64,000 bases of DNA from Lysobacter sp. Root494 (GCF_001427225.1 NZ_LMFH01000007.1:186001-250000), one strand, 5' to 3'; positions 46,647-55,656 are shown, numbered from the stretch's first letter. Notes: generated by a model not told the origin, from the sequence alone. Program-made: numbers and translations.

Positions 46647-47889
46647 GCTGCCCGGCCTCGAAGGCGACGCCCGCGACGACCTCGTCGCCGAGGCCGGCGA
46701 CGTCGCCGCCGGGCTGACGATCCTGGTCGCCGAGGACCACGAGTTCCAGCGCAGCATGATGGTCGCGATGCTCGAGGACCTGGGCGCACGCTCCGTGCAC
46801 GAAGCCGAGGACGGCGCCGCCGCGCTGGAGATCACCCGCGAGCTCGAACAGCCCTTCGACATCATCGTCACCGACATCGACATGCCGGGCATGGACGGCA
46901 TGGCCTTCATCCGCCGGCTCGGCGAGGCCAAGGTCGCCGCCTCGCTCATCGTCAGCAGCAGCCTCGACCGCGCGCTGCTCGACTCGATCGAAACCATGAG
47001 CGCCGCCTACGGCATCCGCCTGCTGGGCACGATCGAGAAACCCGCGTCGCCAGAGCGCTTCGCCGAACTGATCGCCACGCACTGGCAGATGCGCGCGAAC
47101 CCGGAAAAGCAGCGCGCGCCGGCGTCGCCGTTCGCGCTGGACGAAGTCCTTGCCGGCATTGCCAACGATGAATTCGTGCCGTTCTACCAGCCCAAGATCG
47201 AGCTGCGCACCGGTCGCGTGCGCGGCGTCGAAGCGCTCGCCCGCTGGCGCCATCCGCGCCGCGGCGTGGTGCTGCCGTACGCCTTCATCCAGTTGCTGGA
47301 GCAGCACGACCAGATCGGCGAACTGACCTGGAGCATGCTCGCGCAGGCCGCCGCGCAGTGCCGGCGCTGGCGCGAGGCGGGCTTCGACCTCGACGTGTCG
47401 GTGAACCTGTCGGTCGCGCAGCTCGGCGACCCCGCGATCGCCGACGCGGTGACCTGGCAGGTGGTGCAGCAGGGACTCGATCCGCGCCACATGGTGCTGG
47501 AGATCACCGAGTCGGTCGCGATGAGCAACGTCGGCGCGGTGCTGGAAAACCTCGCCCGCCTGCGCATGAAAGGCTTCGGCCTGTCGATCGACGACTACGG
47601 CACCGGCTACTCGTCGATGCAGCAACTCACCCGCGTGCCCTTCACCGAACTCAAGATCGACCAGTCGTTCGTCGCCCACGCCACCCGGCAGCAGGCGAGC
47701 CGGCTGGTCCTCGAATCCAGTCTCGACATGTCGCGCAAGCTCAACATCACCTCGGTCGCCGAGGGCGCGGAAACACAGGAGGACTGGAACCTGCTGCGCG
47801 ACTGCGGATGCGACCTGGCACAGGGCTTCTTCATCGCCAGGCCGATGGAGGCGGAAGCGGTGCCGGAGTGGATACGGCAGTGGGAATAG
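46621..47889 (+). CDS. Response regulator with EAL phosphodiesterase domain
   Basis: The product has 422 residues. The N-terminal receiver (about 32-150) has phosphoacceptor Asp85 in T-D-I-D-M-P-G-M-D-G. The EAL domain (about 168-410) keeps catalytic motifs G-V-E-A-L-A-R-W, E-I-T-E-S, D-D-Y-G-T-G-Y-S-S, K-I-D-Q-S-F and E-G-A-E-T, so it should hydrolyse cyclic di-GMP. The gene overlaps the upstream kinase by 26 bases; GGAG lies seven bases before the ATG. The kinase HPT is the obvious phosphate donor. Confidence 0.95.
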
Positions 47890-48394
47890 GGGCGACGTGC
47901 GGGCGTCATCGTAATGAGCCCACCGCCTGCTTGAACGTCGGCGCTGGCGCTGCTTCCCGACGGTTTTTGGCTGGTCCTGCTGGACAGGGACGGATACCGG
48001 AACGCGGAATCCGATACGCAGAAGCAGCCCGGAACACTTCGCGTCGCTGACGGCATTTATGCGCGCGCGTTGATGCGCGTCGACGGCACGCCGGATCAAG
48101 TGCTTCCGTGTAGACGTCGCTCCGGCATGCGATTTGCCAATCGAAATAACCGAACCTGACCCTTGTTCCACACGCTGCGGATCGCATCGCACGCACCCGC
48201 CCCAAGGTTGAGTTGCCGGGCCTCGCGGAGGATCGGCTGAGACCGGATAAACAGGCATTTCCGTCCGGAATACCACGCTCCCGACCAACGGTCGCGACAG
48301 GTAAAGCCGCCGGTCGGCATCGCAGGACTATGGTGTTCCTGCACGCGGGCGCCGGCCCGTTTTCGCACCCGCGTTCGCCATGCGGAGGTGCGCC
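47890..48394. other. Long intergenic region
   Basis: This 505-base region separates the EAL gene and the WD40-like gene. It holds a weak terminator-like hairpin at 47936-47967 and the leader of the WD40-like gene with GCGGAGGTGCGCC. Small open frames exist on both strands, but none is convincing. Confidence 0.45.
47936..47967 (+). terminator. Weak terminator after the kinase-EAL operon
   Basis: CGTCGG (47936-47941) pairs with CCGACG (47957-47962), followed by GTTTTT. The loop is long, but the location 47 bases past the stop at 47889 and the T-run fit a terminator. Confidence 0.4.
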
Positions 48395-49438
48395 ATGAAA
48401 CGCAATCGAAACGGCCTGCTGGCGCTGCTGTGCAGCCTGGCGCTGGCCAGTACTGCGGTGTTCGCGCAGGGCGCGCCGCAAATCGTCTGGGAAGCGCCGA
48501 CGCCGAGCAGCCTGGCCAACAGCGTGCAGGGCGTGGGTTGGGCGCCGGGCACGGTGGCGCGCATCGCGGTGGGATCGACCGATCGCTGGGTGCGCACCCG
48601 CCGCGCGAGCAGCGGGGCGCTGGTGTATTCGGTGCTGCAGCCGCATCGCTCCGGCGGCGCCGACCAGACCGTGTATTCGAACGACGGCGTCTTCCTGGCC
48701 GTGCACAACCGCAACGGCGGCTTCAACTACCGCGTGTTGCGCGCGAGCGATGGCGTTTTCCTCGGAACGCTCAACGCCACGATCGAAGCCAACGGCATCG
48801 TCCGTTTCGCACCCGATGCGCAATTGCTGGCTTCGGTCGGCGGCGACGGCACGCTGTCGCGCTGGCGCATCGCGAATTTCACCCTCGTGCGCACGGTGGG
48901 CAGCGGCTACGACCGCGTCAGCACCACCTTCAACTTCTCGCCGAACGGCACCTACCAGGCCGCCGCGAGCCAGGGCAGCATCACCGTGCAGTCGCGCAGC
49001 AGCGGCGCGGTGGTGCGCATCTTCACCGGCGGCACGACGCAGGGCTTCGCGCCGATGGCATTCACGCCGGACAGCACACGCCTGGCCGCCTGGGCGAGCA
49101 CGCCGAACGAAACCACGCTCTGGCGCATCAGCGACGGCGTCGCCGTCATGCGCTTCCGCAACGCGGCCAGCAACGAAGGCGTGGTCGCCCTGCGCTTCTC
49201 ACCCGATGGCGCGCGACTGGTGACGACCGGCTACCTCCCGATCGAAACCAGCAGCGGCTGGCAGCAGCGCGGGATGATCCGCTTCTGGCGCGTGTCCGAT
49301 GGCGCGTTGCGCCGCAGCTTCGACGCGCGCACGGGCCTCGCGGTTACCTCGCCGATCGCCTGGTCGCCGGACGCGACGCGATTCGCCTATGGCACCTACG
49401 AAGGCAGCGTGGTGGCCGCAGTGACGCCGGCGCCGTAG
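48395..49438 (+). CDS. Exported WD40-like beta-propeller protein
   Basis: The product has 347 residues, with a signal peptide ending A-V-F-A-Q-G. Repeated units such as F-S-P-N-G-T-Y-Q-A-A-A, F-T-P-D-S-T-R-L-A-A-W and F-S-P-D-G-A-R-L-V-T-T, each followed by a W-R-I-S/W-R-V-S strand, indicate a WD40-type propeller. Secreted or periplasmic. GGAGGTGCGCC precedes the ATG. Its last 153 bases are duplicated at 37607-37759. Confidence 0.85.
   Translation: MKRNRNGLLALLCSLALASTAVFAQGAPQIVWEAPTPSSLANSVQGVGWAPGTVARIAVGSTDRWVRTRRASSGALVYSVLQPHRSGGADQTVYSNDGVFLAVHNRNGGFNYRVLRASDGVFLGTLNATIEANGIVRFAPDAQLLASVGGDGTLSRWRIANFTLVRTVGSGYDRVSTTFNFSPNGTYQAAASQGSITVQSRSSGAVVRIFTGGTTQGFAPMAFTPDSTRLAAWASTPNETTLWRISDGVAVMRFRNAASNEGVVALRFSPDGARLVTTGYLPIETSSGWQQRGMIRFWRVSDGALRRSFDARTGLAVTSPIAWSPDATRFAYGTYEGSVVAAVTPAP
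49286..49438 (+). repeat. Segment duplicated at 37607-37759
   Basis: The final 153 bases of the WD40-like gene reappear without indels and with four substitutions 11.7 kb away in the same orientation. The identity is higher than divergence of separate genes would leave, so the duplication is recent or maintained by gene conversion. Confidence 0.9.
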
Positions 49439-49517
49439 GCGCATCCACCGAGCGCGTCGAGGCAGCATCGGTGCGACGAGCCATTGCATCGGGCCGGCGC
49501 CCTTTCCCGTTCGTCAC

Positions 49518-50147
49518 TCAATCCGGCAGCGCGAGTCCCATCTGCTGGACGAACGCCTGGAACCGTTCGATCGTGTCCGTGAAGTTGCGCGCCTTCATTT
49601 CCGCCAGGTAGCGCGCCGCGAGCGCGTCCAGGTCCTGCCGGCCGCACAGCGAGGCAGCGGCGAGGCCGGCAAAGGCGTAGCTATCGAGATCGGTGTACTG
49701 CCCGGGGTGCCGGACCGGCGCGTTGAGCTGTCGCTCGATGCTGGCCAGGTCGGTGGACGCGTCGAGCCACGGCAACATCCGCCCCTCGAACAGCGCAGCA
49801 CTTTCGGCGACGGCGATCAGCAGTTCTGCTTCGTTCCGGATCCTGTGCTCGCGCGGCGCATCGAAGAACTCGGGGCCGATGATCAATGTGCTCGAACGCT
49901 CCCAGTACTTCGTGACGATCCGACTGAAAGGCAGCGTGATTGCCTCGATCGCGTCGACGCGTACCGTGACGAGCAGATTGAAGACGTAGGTGGGCCGGTA
50001 GTCGGCCAGCGGCATCCCGAGCGTATGCACTCCACCCGGCACCACCCGACGGAACGACATCTCACGCCGTGAGCCCTTGAAGCCGGCCGCCTTGAGCGGA
50101 GTGGCAATCGCCTCGAACACGGCATTGCGGACGTCGTCTTTCAGCAT
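49518..50147 (-). CDS. Hypothetical protein
   Basis: The product has 209 residues, MLKDDVRNAVFEAIATPLKA start, then G-F-K-G-S-R-R-E-M-S-F-R-R and long helical C-terminal part. The N-terminal half resembles the DUF4304 family (unknown function), but I am not sure. It has no signal peptide. GGAGCACCACG precedes the ATG at 50147. Confidence 0.65.
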   Translation of the reverse strand: MLKDDVRNAVFEAIATPLKAAGFKGSRREMSFRRVVPGGVHTLGMPLADYRPTYVFNLLVTVRVDAIEAITLPFSRIVTKYWERSSTLIIGPEFFDAPREHRIRNEAELLIAVAESAALFEGRMLPWLDASTDLASIERQLNAPVRHPGQYTDLDSYAFAGLAAASLCGRQDLDALAARYLAEMKARNFTDTIERFQAFVQQMGLALPD

Positions 50148-50331
50148 CGTGGTGCTCCGCAGAAAGGGCGCGAGTATTCCAGCATTGGCTGCCGCGTACA
50201 AAACGCGGCAGGGTCATTTGTCGCGTCCGGCAAGCGAACCTGACCCCGTCGGAAACGCGCCGGGTCCTTTGGGTCGGTAGGTTGCCCTGCCGTAGACTTG
50301 ACCGAGCGATGCGAATACAGGGGAAACCATC

Positions 50332-51807
50332 GTGAGAACGGGAACGCGCGAGTCGCGCATCGCACGGCATGCGGCACTCATGGCATTGGTGCTGGCAATG
50401 GGCGGCTGCGCCCAGAGAGAACTTCCTGGCGAGCAGAATGCGCTAGCCCAGGCCGAGTACGACTCCACAGCAGAAGAGTCATTGCTGATTGCGCGCGGGA
50501 GCGAGGACACTCCAATCGCGCAAGCACTGCGTGACGTCGCGACTGCGGTGCCGGCGGGCTTCAGCCTGAAGCCGGTGCGCGCCTATACGCGCACCGATGG
50601 AGGCGGCGGCACTGTCGAATACGAGACGATCGCGATTGGCGACGTGACCGGCGATGGGCGTGCCGACCTGGTCGCCGCGCCGGTATTCGAGCACCAGATC
50701 GAAGTATTCGTTCAGCGAGCCGACGGCACGTTGGCGCCCCCGGCCATCTTCGTCTACTCGCCGCAAGCTGTTTACCTGCACGACAAGCAGCTTGTGCTCG
50801 CGGATTTCAATCGCGACAACGTGCTCGATGTCGCAGCATCCGCAATCTCGGACTCCGGTGCCCAAGGCGCCGTGTATACGCTGCTGTCGAATGGCAAAGG
50901 CGGACTGAGCGGCCGCCTGGCGCATCCGCCCTTCACTGACGAATCCCGCAGTACTCCGCAAAACTGGGTGGTGCTGGACGCAAATCAGGATTCGTTTCTT
51001 GACATCGTGGGGTCCGAGAACGTCAGCGACTATTCGTTCGGACCCGAGTGCGGACCGTACCAGTTCACCTGTCCCCGCTACACGATTTACTTCGGGGACG
51101 GGCGCGGCTCCTTTCCCACGTCCCAACAATTCCAGCTCGGCCAACCGTATTCGCTTACCGAACTCGAGGCGGTCGACCTCAACGATGACGGCCGTACGGA
51201 CCTGGTGTTGGGATTCGAACTCCTCGGGCAGAACGGCGGCCCGGTCAGGACCGATACGGAAGGCAAGGTCATGGTCGCCCTGCAGGGCGACAGTGCCCTC
51301 AACGCCCCGACGTATCTGCACCCGGGCTATGGGGACGTCGGGGATCACGTCACCTTCGCGGACGTGAGCGGCGACGGCATCACCGACTCCATCGCCTCGC
51401 TGGGCGTCATCCGCGAACGCATGCTCAGCAACCAGTTCGCCGCGCCTTACGTACTTCCGTCGTATCGCACGGACAACACGCAATCCCTGGCCGTGGACCT
51501 GGACGGTGATCGGCACGCGGACGTCATCAACAAGCAGATCCGACCCACCGGCGGACTCATCGACGAGGACGTCATTGCCGTTTACCTGCAGCGGGCAGGA
51601 GAACTGACGTCTCCGATGTTCTTTCCCGTCTGGCCCTACAAGGTCAGCTACCACGACGGGGCATTCGCGGTGGGCGACCTGAACGGCGACGGCTGTAATG
51701 ACCTTGCCGTGGCCAGCGGCGGAATCCTGTTCTTTGACGGTACGGACTGCACGCACTGGACCCCTCCGTTGCCCGACGAGTCGGGGCTCGTGTGGGAGTC
51801 ACCATAG
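50332..51807 (+). CDS. FG-GAP/VCBS-repeat lipoprotein
   Basis: The product has 491 residues starting at a GTG with AGGGGAAACCATC upstream. The lipoprotein signal ends G-G-C-A-Q. The body has about seven FG-GAP-like units with calcium-binding loops: DVTGDGRADL, DFNRDNVLDV, DANQDSFLDI, DLNDDGRTDL, DVSGDGITDS, DLDGDRHADV and DLNGDGCNDL. This predicts a surface-exposed seven-bladed propeller. The function is unknown; adhesin-like or enzyme-accessory roles are typical of relatives. Confidence 0.85.
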   Translation: MRTGTRESRIARHAALMALVLAMGGCAQRELPGEQNALAQAEYDSTAEESLLIARGSEDTPIAQALRDVATAVPAGFSLKPVRAYTRTDGGGGTVEYETIAIGDVTGDGRADLVAAPVFEHQIEVFVQRADGTLAPPAIFVYSPQAVYLHDKQLVLADFNRDNVLDVAASAISDSGAQGAVYTLLSNGKGGLSGRLAHPPFTDESRSTPQNWVVLDANQDSFLDIVGSENVSDYSFGPECGPYQFTCPRYTIYFGDGRGSFPTSQQFQLGQPYSLTELEAVDLNDDGRTDLVLGFELLGQNGGPVRTDTEGKVMVALQGDSALNAPTYLHPGYGDVGDHVTFADVSGDGITDSIASLGVIRERMLSNQFAAPYVLPSYRTDNTQSLAVDLDGDRHADVINKQIRPTGGLIDEDVIAVYLQRAGELTSPMFFPVWPYKVSYHDGAFAVGDLNGDGCNDLAVASGGILFFDGTDCTHWTPPLPDESGLVWESP

Positions 51808-51951
51808 ATCCGGCTTCGTGGATTTCCTGAGCAAACTCATCACCCATGTCAATGGAATGGTTGTGCGGAGCGGCCCTGCTGCTGTGCTTCAACTCCGCCA
51901 TGAGCTGCGTCGAAACCCGAAAGCCACTCTGACTCCTGTTTCACGCCCGCA

Positions 51952-52518
51952 ATGACCATCGACGAAGAATCCGCCCAGCGTCGCCAGGAGTTGCTCGCCA
52001 AGCGCGATCGCCTGCGCGCGGACCAGGCCGGGCGCATGGCGCGGCAGCAGCACGCAGAGAAGGTCGCGCGCTTCGAACAGCACCTGGGTGCAGCCCTGCG
52101 GCAGGCAGGCGTACGGCATGAAGTGCTGTGGGATGGCGACACGCGTCGCGGCCCGCTGGCGCAGTACCCGATCGGCTTCGCGAGCGTGCGCTGGGACCGG
52201 GTACCGCATGCCGTCAGCGCGCGCGGCGCCAGCGATGAAGAACTGAAGGAACTGTTCGACGTGGCCCTGCACGCGCTGGGGCTCGCACCGACGGCCACGG
52301 TGATCGTCGACTGGGCGCGCGGGGACATGCCGCGCGTCGCCTTGTCCGTCGCCGATGCGTCCACGCATGCGCTGACGCTGATGCGCCAGGCTTCCGACAT
52401 GTGGGTGTATGCGGACGACGCGCCGTGGCTGATCGAGGTCTACCACGAAGGCACCATCACGTACGCGGATCGACCGGGGCAAGCGGAGGATGCGGGCGAT
52501 GGTTGGCGGCGTCGGTAA
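51952..52518 (+). CDS. Cytosolic hypothetical protein
   Basis: The product has 188 residues, with an N-terminal coiled coil (about 5-45, Arg/Glu/Gln-rich) and a mixed alpha/beta C-terminal part (V-L-W-D-G-D-T-R-R-G-P-L-A-Q-Y-P). It has no signal peptide. The gene begins 144 bases after the FG-GAP gene. No family recognised. Confidence 0.6.
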   Translation: MTIDEESAQRRQELLAKRDRLRADQAGRMARQQHAEKVARFEQHLGAALRQAGVRHEVLWDGDTRRGPLAQYPIGFASVRWDRVPHAVSARGASDEELKELFDVALHALGLAPTATVIVDWARGDMPRVALSVADASTHALTLMRQASDMWVYADDAPWLIEVYHEGTITYADRPGQAEDAGDGWRRR

Positions 52519-52709
52519 GTTCGCGCGTCATAGCCCGTCCACCTGATCGCGCTTGCGACACAGCATTGGCGGCGCTGGTGGCGTGCGCGAAGTAGGGATA
52601 CGCGAACGCCAACGGCTGGCGCTTGTCTGGAGCACGACACGCATCACGGCTCCACCGCAATGCGCACCACTACCCTGTGCGCCTCATCCCGTCACGAGAC
52701 ACATCCCGA

Positions 52710-52895
52710 ATGAAACGCCTGCTCGCCCTTCTGCTCGTCCTGCCACTGTCCGGGTGCGAGCTGTTGCCCGTGGCACTGGTAGGCCCGCCCGGCAAGGACC
52801 TGGTCTGCCACAAGGGCAAGAAGACGCTGGAACTGCCGCGCGAGGCCATCAGTGCGCACCTCGGCCATGGCGACTATCGGGGACGATGCCGTTGA
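52710..52895 (+). CDS. Small lipoprotein with CHKGK...HLGHGD motif
   Basis: The product has 61 residues. The lipobox is L-S-G-C (Cys16). The short mature part contains V-C-H-K-G-K-K-T-L-E-L-P and A-H-L-G-H-G-D, a motif known from tails of many bacterial extracellular proteins. A weak ribosome-binding site. A structured terminator module follows at 52900. Confidence 0.7.
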   Translation: MKRLLALLLVLPLSGCELLPVALVGPPGKDLVCHKGKKTLELPREAISAHLGHGDYRGRCR

Positions 52896-52899
52896 GTTG

Positions 52900-52988
52900 T
52901 GGCGAACTGCATTGCTGTAGTGCCTGATGCTCAGGCGGCTACACGCGACATGAAAACGGCCGGAAGAATCCGGCCGTTTTCTTTTTTT
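52900..52988 (+). terminator. Structured terminator module, copy A
   Basis: TGGCGAACT, then a GCCTGA-TGC-TCAGGC stem-loop, then a strong stem AAAACGGCCGG/CCGGCCGTTTT followed by CTTTTTTT. The same order recurs at 53746-53829. It ends transcription of the small lipoprotein gene; the conserved first hairpin suggests extra function or a small RNA. Confidence 0.8.
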
Positions 52989-53006
52989 GGAAGGGAGGGA
53001 GATGCA

Positions 53007-53045
53007 GGGTCAGAGAGCAAAACCTCAGAAAATGTACTCTGACCC
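53007..53045. repeat. Inverted repeat of GGGTCAGAG type
   Basis: GGGTCAGAG (53007-53015) and CTCTGACCC (53037-53045) are perfect 9-base arms, with AAAATGTACT in the loop. It resembles dispersed repeats of xanthomonads and lies in the leader of the isochorismatase gene. Confidence 0.6.
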
Positions 53046-53078
53046 CTGTTCCAGACCACCGCCCGAAGGAATGCCGCC

Positions 53079-53705
53079 ATGTCCGATGTCACCGCGATCC
53101 GCGATCCCAGCACCGATGCGCTGGTCACGCCACAGAACGCCGTCCTCGCCCTGATCGATTACCAGCCCGAGCAGTACGCCGGCGTCACGTCGATGCCGCA
53201 CGACGAGCTCGTCGCCAACGTCACGCTGCTGGGCGAAGTGGCCACCGCCTTCGCGCTGCCGGTGGTGCTGTCCACGGTGTACGTGCGCCATGGCATGGGC
53301 GCGAGCAACCCCGAGCTGCGCGCCGCACTGCCGGGCGTCGAAGAAATCGATCGCACCACCATGAATTCGTGGGAAGACCCCGAGTTCCGCGCTGCGGTCA
53401 CCGCAACCGGGCGTCGCAAGCTGATCATCGCAGGCCTGTGGACCGAGGTATGCGTCGCCTTCCCCACGCTGGACGCGCTGCGAGAAGGGTATGAGGTCTA
53501 CTTCGTCGTCGACGCCATCGGTGGCGTCAGCACGACCGCGCACGAGGCCGCGGTGCAACGCATGATCCAGGCCGGCGCGACGCCGATCACCGTGCTCGCG
53601 CTGGCGTGCGAACTGCAACGCGACTGGGGCCGCCCCGGCGCCGATCGGCTGCGCACTGCGATGCGGGGATATTTCGCGGCGCGACGCGGGCGGCATGCGG
53701 GATGA
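53079..53705 (+). CDS. Isochorismatase-family hydrolase (YcaC-like)
   Basis: The product has 208 residues. The catalytic triad of cysteine hydrolases is visible: Asp in A-L-I-D-Y-Q-P-E-Q-Y, Lys in R-R-K-L-I-I-A-G and Cys in L-W-T-E-V-C-V-A-F-P-T-L. Similar to YcaC. Cytosolic, substrate unknown. AAGGAATGCCGCC precedes the ATG. It is flanked by the two structured terminator modules. Confidence 0.9.
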   Translation: MSDVTAIRDPSTDALVTPQNAVLALIDYQPEQYAGVTSMPHDELVANVTLLGEVATAFALPVVLSTVYVRHGMGASNPELRAALPGVEEIDRTTMNSWEDPEFRAAVTATGRRKLIIAGLWTEVCVAFPTLDALREGYEVYFVVDAIGGVSTTAHEAAVQRMIQAGATPITVLALACELQRDWGRPGADRLRTAMRGYFAARRGRHAG

Positions 53706-53745
53706 AGCGTGCGTGTTCGTGACCAGGGGACGTGCCGCTGACTGC

Positions 53746-53829
53746 TGGCGAACTACATGGCGTCATGCCTGATGTTCAGGCGGCAATTGCACAGGGAAAC
53801 GGCCGGGGAAGACCCGGCCGTTCTTTTTC
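53746..53829 (+). terminator. Structured terminator module, copy B
   Basis: The element repeats copy A (52900): TGGCGAACT, GCCTGA-TGT-TCAGGC hairpin, and a stem AACGGCCGGG/CCCGGCCGTT followed by CTTTTTC. Compensating base pairs in the terminator stem (GGG/CCC in place of GGA/TCC-like positions) imply conserved structure. It ends the isochorismatase-family gene. Confidence 0.8.
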
Positions 53830-53850
53830 TGGTCAACGATACGCGCGCCG

Positions 53851-54549
53851 TCAGCCGAGCTGATAATCGACTTTCGTACCAGCGACCGTGATCTTCTTGC
53901 TGCTCTGCAGGCTCTGCACAATGGCGTCCACCGCCTTGTCATCGAGCGGCGGCTTGAACCATGACTTGATCGACGACTTAAGGCTCGACAGCTTTGCGGG
54001 CTTGGTGGATTTCTTCAGCAGCTTGATGACCTCGGGCACTCGTGCGCGGGTCGTGGTTCCCTTCGCAGCGGGCGCAATGCCACTAGTTTGCGGAAGCACG
54101 GTGACCGTCACCTTCGCTGCCTTCTTGCCTGGCGACTTAGCTACCGCGTTTGCGACCTTCTTCGAGGCAACGGTCTTTGCTGCTGCCGGCGAAGCACCGG
54201 GAATCTCGGGATATCGCTGACAGGCGATGCCGTGATCGTTGAGGTAGCGAACGAGCGGATCGAAGCCCTTGTCTTTCGAGATGATGTTGAACGCAGCATC
54301 CGCTTCAGCCGCCGCGAGCCGGCCGATGAAGTACGCGATGTGGAAGTCGACAGCATCCGGTCCGCTGCCCGTGATCTGTATGTACTCCGCGTCGGGACCG
54401 AAAGGCTGCAGCGCCTGCACGACATCCAGCATCAGCTTTGACTGCTGTTCGCCGAGGAACACCTTGATGCGCGCCTCACCGGGCTTGAGCCGGTCGAGTG
54501 CCTTCGGCTGGACGTTCTCGAAATCGATCAGGAAAAACGGCTTCGTCAT
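53851..54549 (-). CDS. NYN/PIN-like domain protein
   Basis: The product has 232 residues. The N-terminal PIN-like fold (1-125) begins MTKPFFLIDFENVQPKALDR with D9 and N12 as catalytic-type acidic/polar residues, and has D-A-V-D-F-H-I-A-Y-F-I-G-R-L and S-K-D-K-G-F-D-P-L. A Lys/Ala/Thr-rich linker follows, then a small winged-helix-like C-terminus (S-S-I-K-S-W-F-K). Likely a cytosolic RNase or RNA-binding protein. GGAG precedes the ATG. Confidence 0.85.
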   Translation of the reverse strand: MTKPFFLIDFENVQPKALDRLKPGEARIKVFLGEQQSKLMLDVVQALQPFGPDAEYIQITGSGPDAVDFHIAYFIGRLAAAEADAAFNIISKDKGFDPLVRYLNDHGIACQRYPEIPGASPAAAKTVASKKVANAVAKSPGKKAAKVTVTVLPQTSGIAPAAKGTTTRARVPEVIKLLKKSTKPAKLSSLKSSIKSWFKPPLDDKAVDAIVQSLQSSKKITVAGTKVDYQLG

Positions 54550-54761
54550 GGCCAGGCTCCGGTGTGATGCACGCGAGTGTAGGACCCAACACGGTCCGCG
54601 GTCTCCGCTGGGCTGGCGGCGGCCACATCGCCTCTGGCAGACTTCGCCCCGCTCCCTCGCCGACACGTTCGGTATTGGGCCTGTCGCACGGATTCGCGGC
54701 GGAGCATGGACCGTCCGGCCAACTCATTCCGGACTTTGCTAAGGGATATAAGGAATAGCCA

Positions 54762-55229
54762 ATGCAGAATCTTGTTTCGATCCAGTACACCGACGCCGAG
54801 CTCACGCAGATGGACACCGCGCTCAGCACGCTCGGCCAGTTGTTCGCACGCATGGTCGTGCTGCAGAACGACGAACGCCGCGAGCTGTCCAAGCTCGGTC
54901 CGAAGTCGGCGGCGTTTTGCGACCAGGCGATCGCTGTCGCGATGGCCAACCCGCAGATCATTCCGCCCAGCATCAACCTGGCCGAAGCGCAGGCCGACAA
55001 GCGCGCCCTCGACCAGTTGCGCCCGCGCCTGCTGGCACTGCGCCAGCTGGTCGAACGTGCCGATGACACCGAGATGGCCCTGGGCAGCGACCTGATGTCG
55101 GTCGCGCGCGACTGCTACAACCTGCTCGAAGTGGCCGGCAAGGACGCCGCCCTGAAGGCCGCGCGCCGCGAACTCTCGGCCCGTTACCGCCGCCGTTCCA
55201 CCCCGGAGAAGGCTTCCGCGGAAGCCTGA
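54762..55229 (+). CDS. Helical hypothetical protein
   Basis: The product has 155 residues, almost wholly helical, with M-D-T-A-L-S-T-L-G-Q-L-F-A-R and L-R-P-R-L-L-A-L-R-Q-L-V-E-R. It is widespread as an uncharacterised protein in Lysobacter-like genomes. AAGGAATAGCCA precedes the ATG. It is followed by a strong intrinsic terminator and then the 21-bp hairpin array. Confidence 0.8.
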   Translation: MQNLVSIQYTDAELTQMDTALSTLGQLFARMVVLQNDERRELSKLGPKSAAFCDQAIAVAMANPQIIPPSINLAEAQADKRALDQLRPRLLALRQLVERADDTEMALGSDLMSVARDCYNLLEVAGKDAALKAARRELSARYRRRSTPEKASAEA

Positions 55230-55274
55230 TCGGCCCGCCCAAGGCGCCTGCGCGCGCCCCTAGGTAGCCAACCC

Positions 55275-55318
55275 AGCCCGGCGGGTGAAGCCAAGTGCTT
55301 CATCCGCCGGGCTTTTTT
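55275..55318 (+). terminator. Intrinsic terminator
   Basis: AGCCCGGCGG...TGAAGC pairs with GCTTCA...CCGCCGGGCT in a long stem with one G-T mismatch and a short loop, followed by TTTTTT. It ends the helical hypothetical gene 46 bases after its stop. Confidence 0.9.
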
Positions 55319-55324
55319 GTGCCG

Positions 55325-55576
55325 CCGAGCTTTTTGCTCGGAGCGCCGAGCCATTTGCTCGGGTGACGGAGCTTTTTGCTTGGGCGACCGAGCTCCGAGC
55401 TCGGCGGACCGAGCTTTTTGCTCGGATGACCGAGCCATTTGCTCGGGCGACGAAGCTTTTTGCTCGGGTGACCGAGCTCCGAGCTCGGCCGGCCGAGCTT
55501 TTTGCTCGGATGACGCAGCTCCGAGCTCGGCGGACCAGGCTTTCCGCTCGGTCACCCGAGCTTTGAACTCGGACGC
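55325..55576. repeat. Array of twelve 21-bp hairpin repeats
   Basis: Twelve consecutive units each have a 17-base palindrome of the form CCGAGC-N5-GCTCGG plus four spacer bases, in exact 21-bp register (unit starts 55325 + 21n). The loop is TTTTT, CATTT, TCCGA or near variants, in a partly periodic order; the spacers are G/A-rich (such as GTGA, GCGA, ATGA). The last two or three units are more degenerate. No unique spacers or repeats of CRISPR type. No open frame has a credible start, though 21 bp keeps heptads in all frames. Confidence 0.9.
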
Positions 55577-55656
55577 CGGCTTTGTCCTTCCGATGACCGG
55601 CCACGCCGTCAGATCCCGTAGGATTTTTCTGAGATCAGGCATGACGGGGACATGCC

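Noticed and set aside
48096-48398. Small open frames between the EAL and WD40-like genes
   Set aside because: No plausible start signals, Arg-rich composition, overlapping on both strands.
55325-55576. CRISPR array
   Set aside because: Units are palindromes of constant 21-bp period with no unique spacers, and no cas genes are present.
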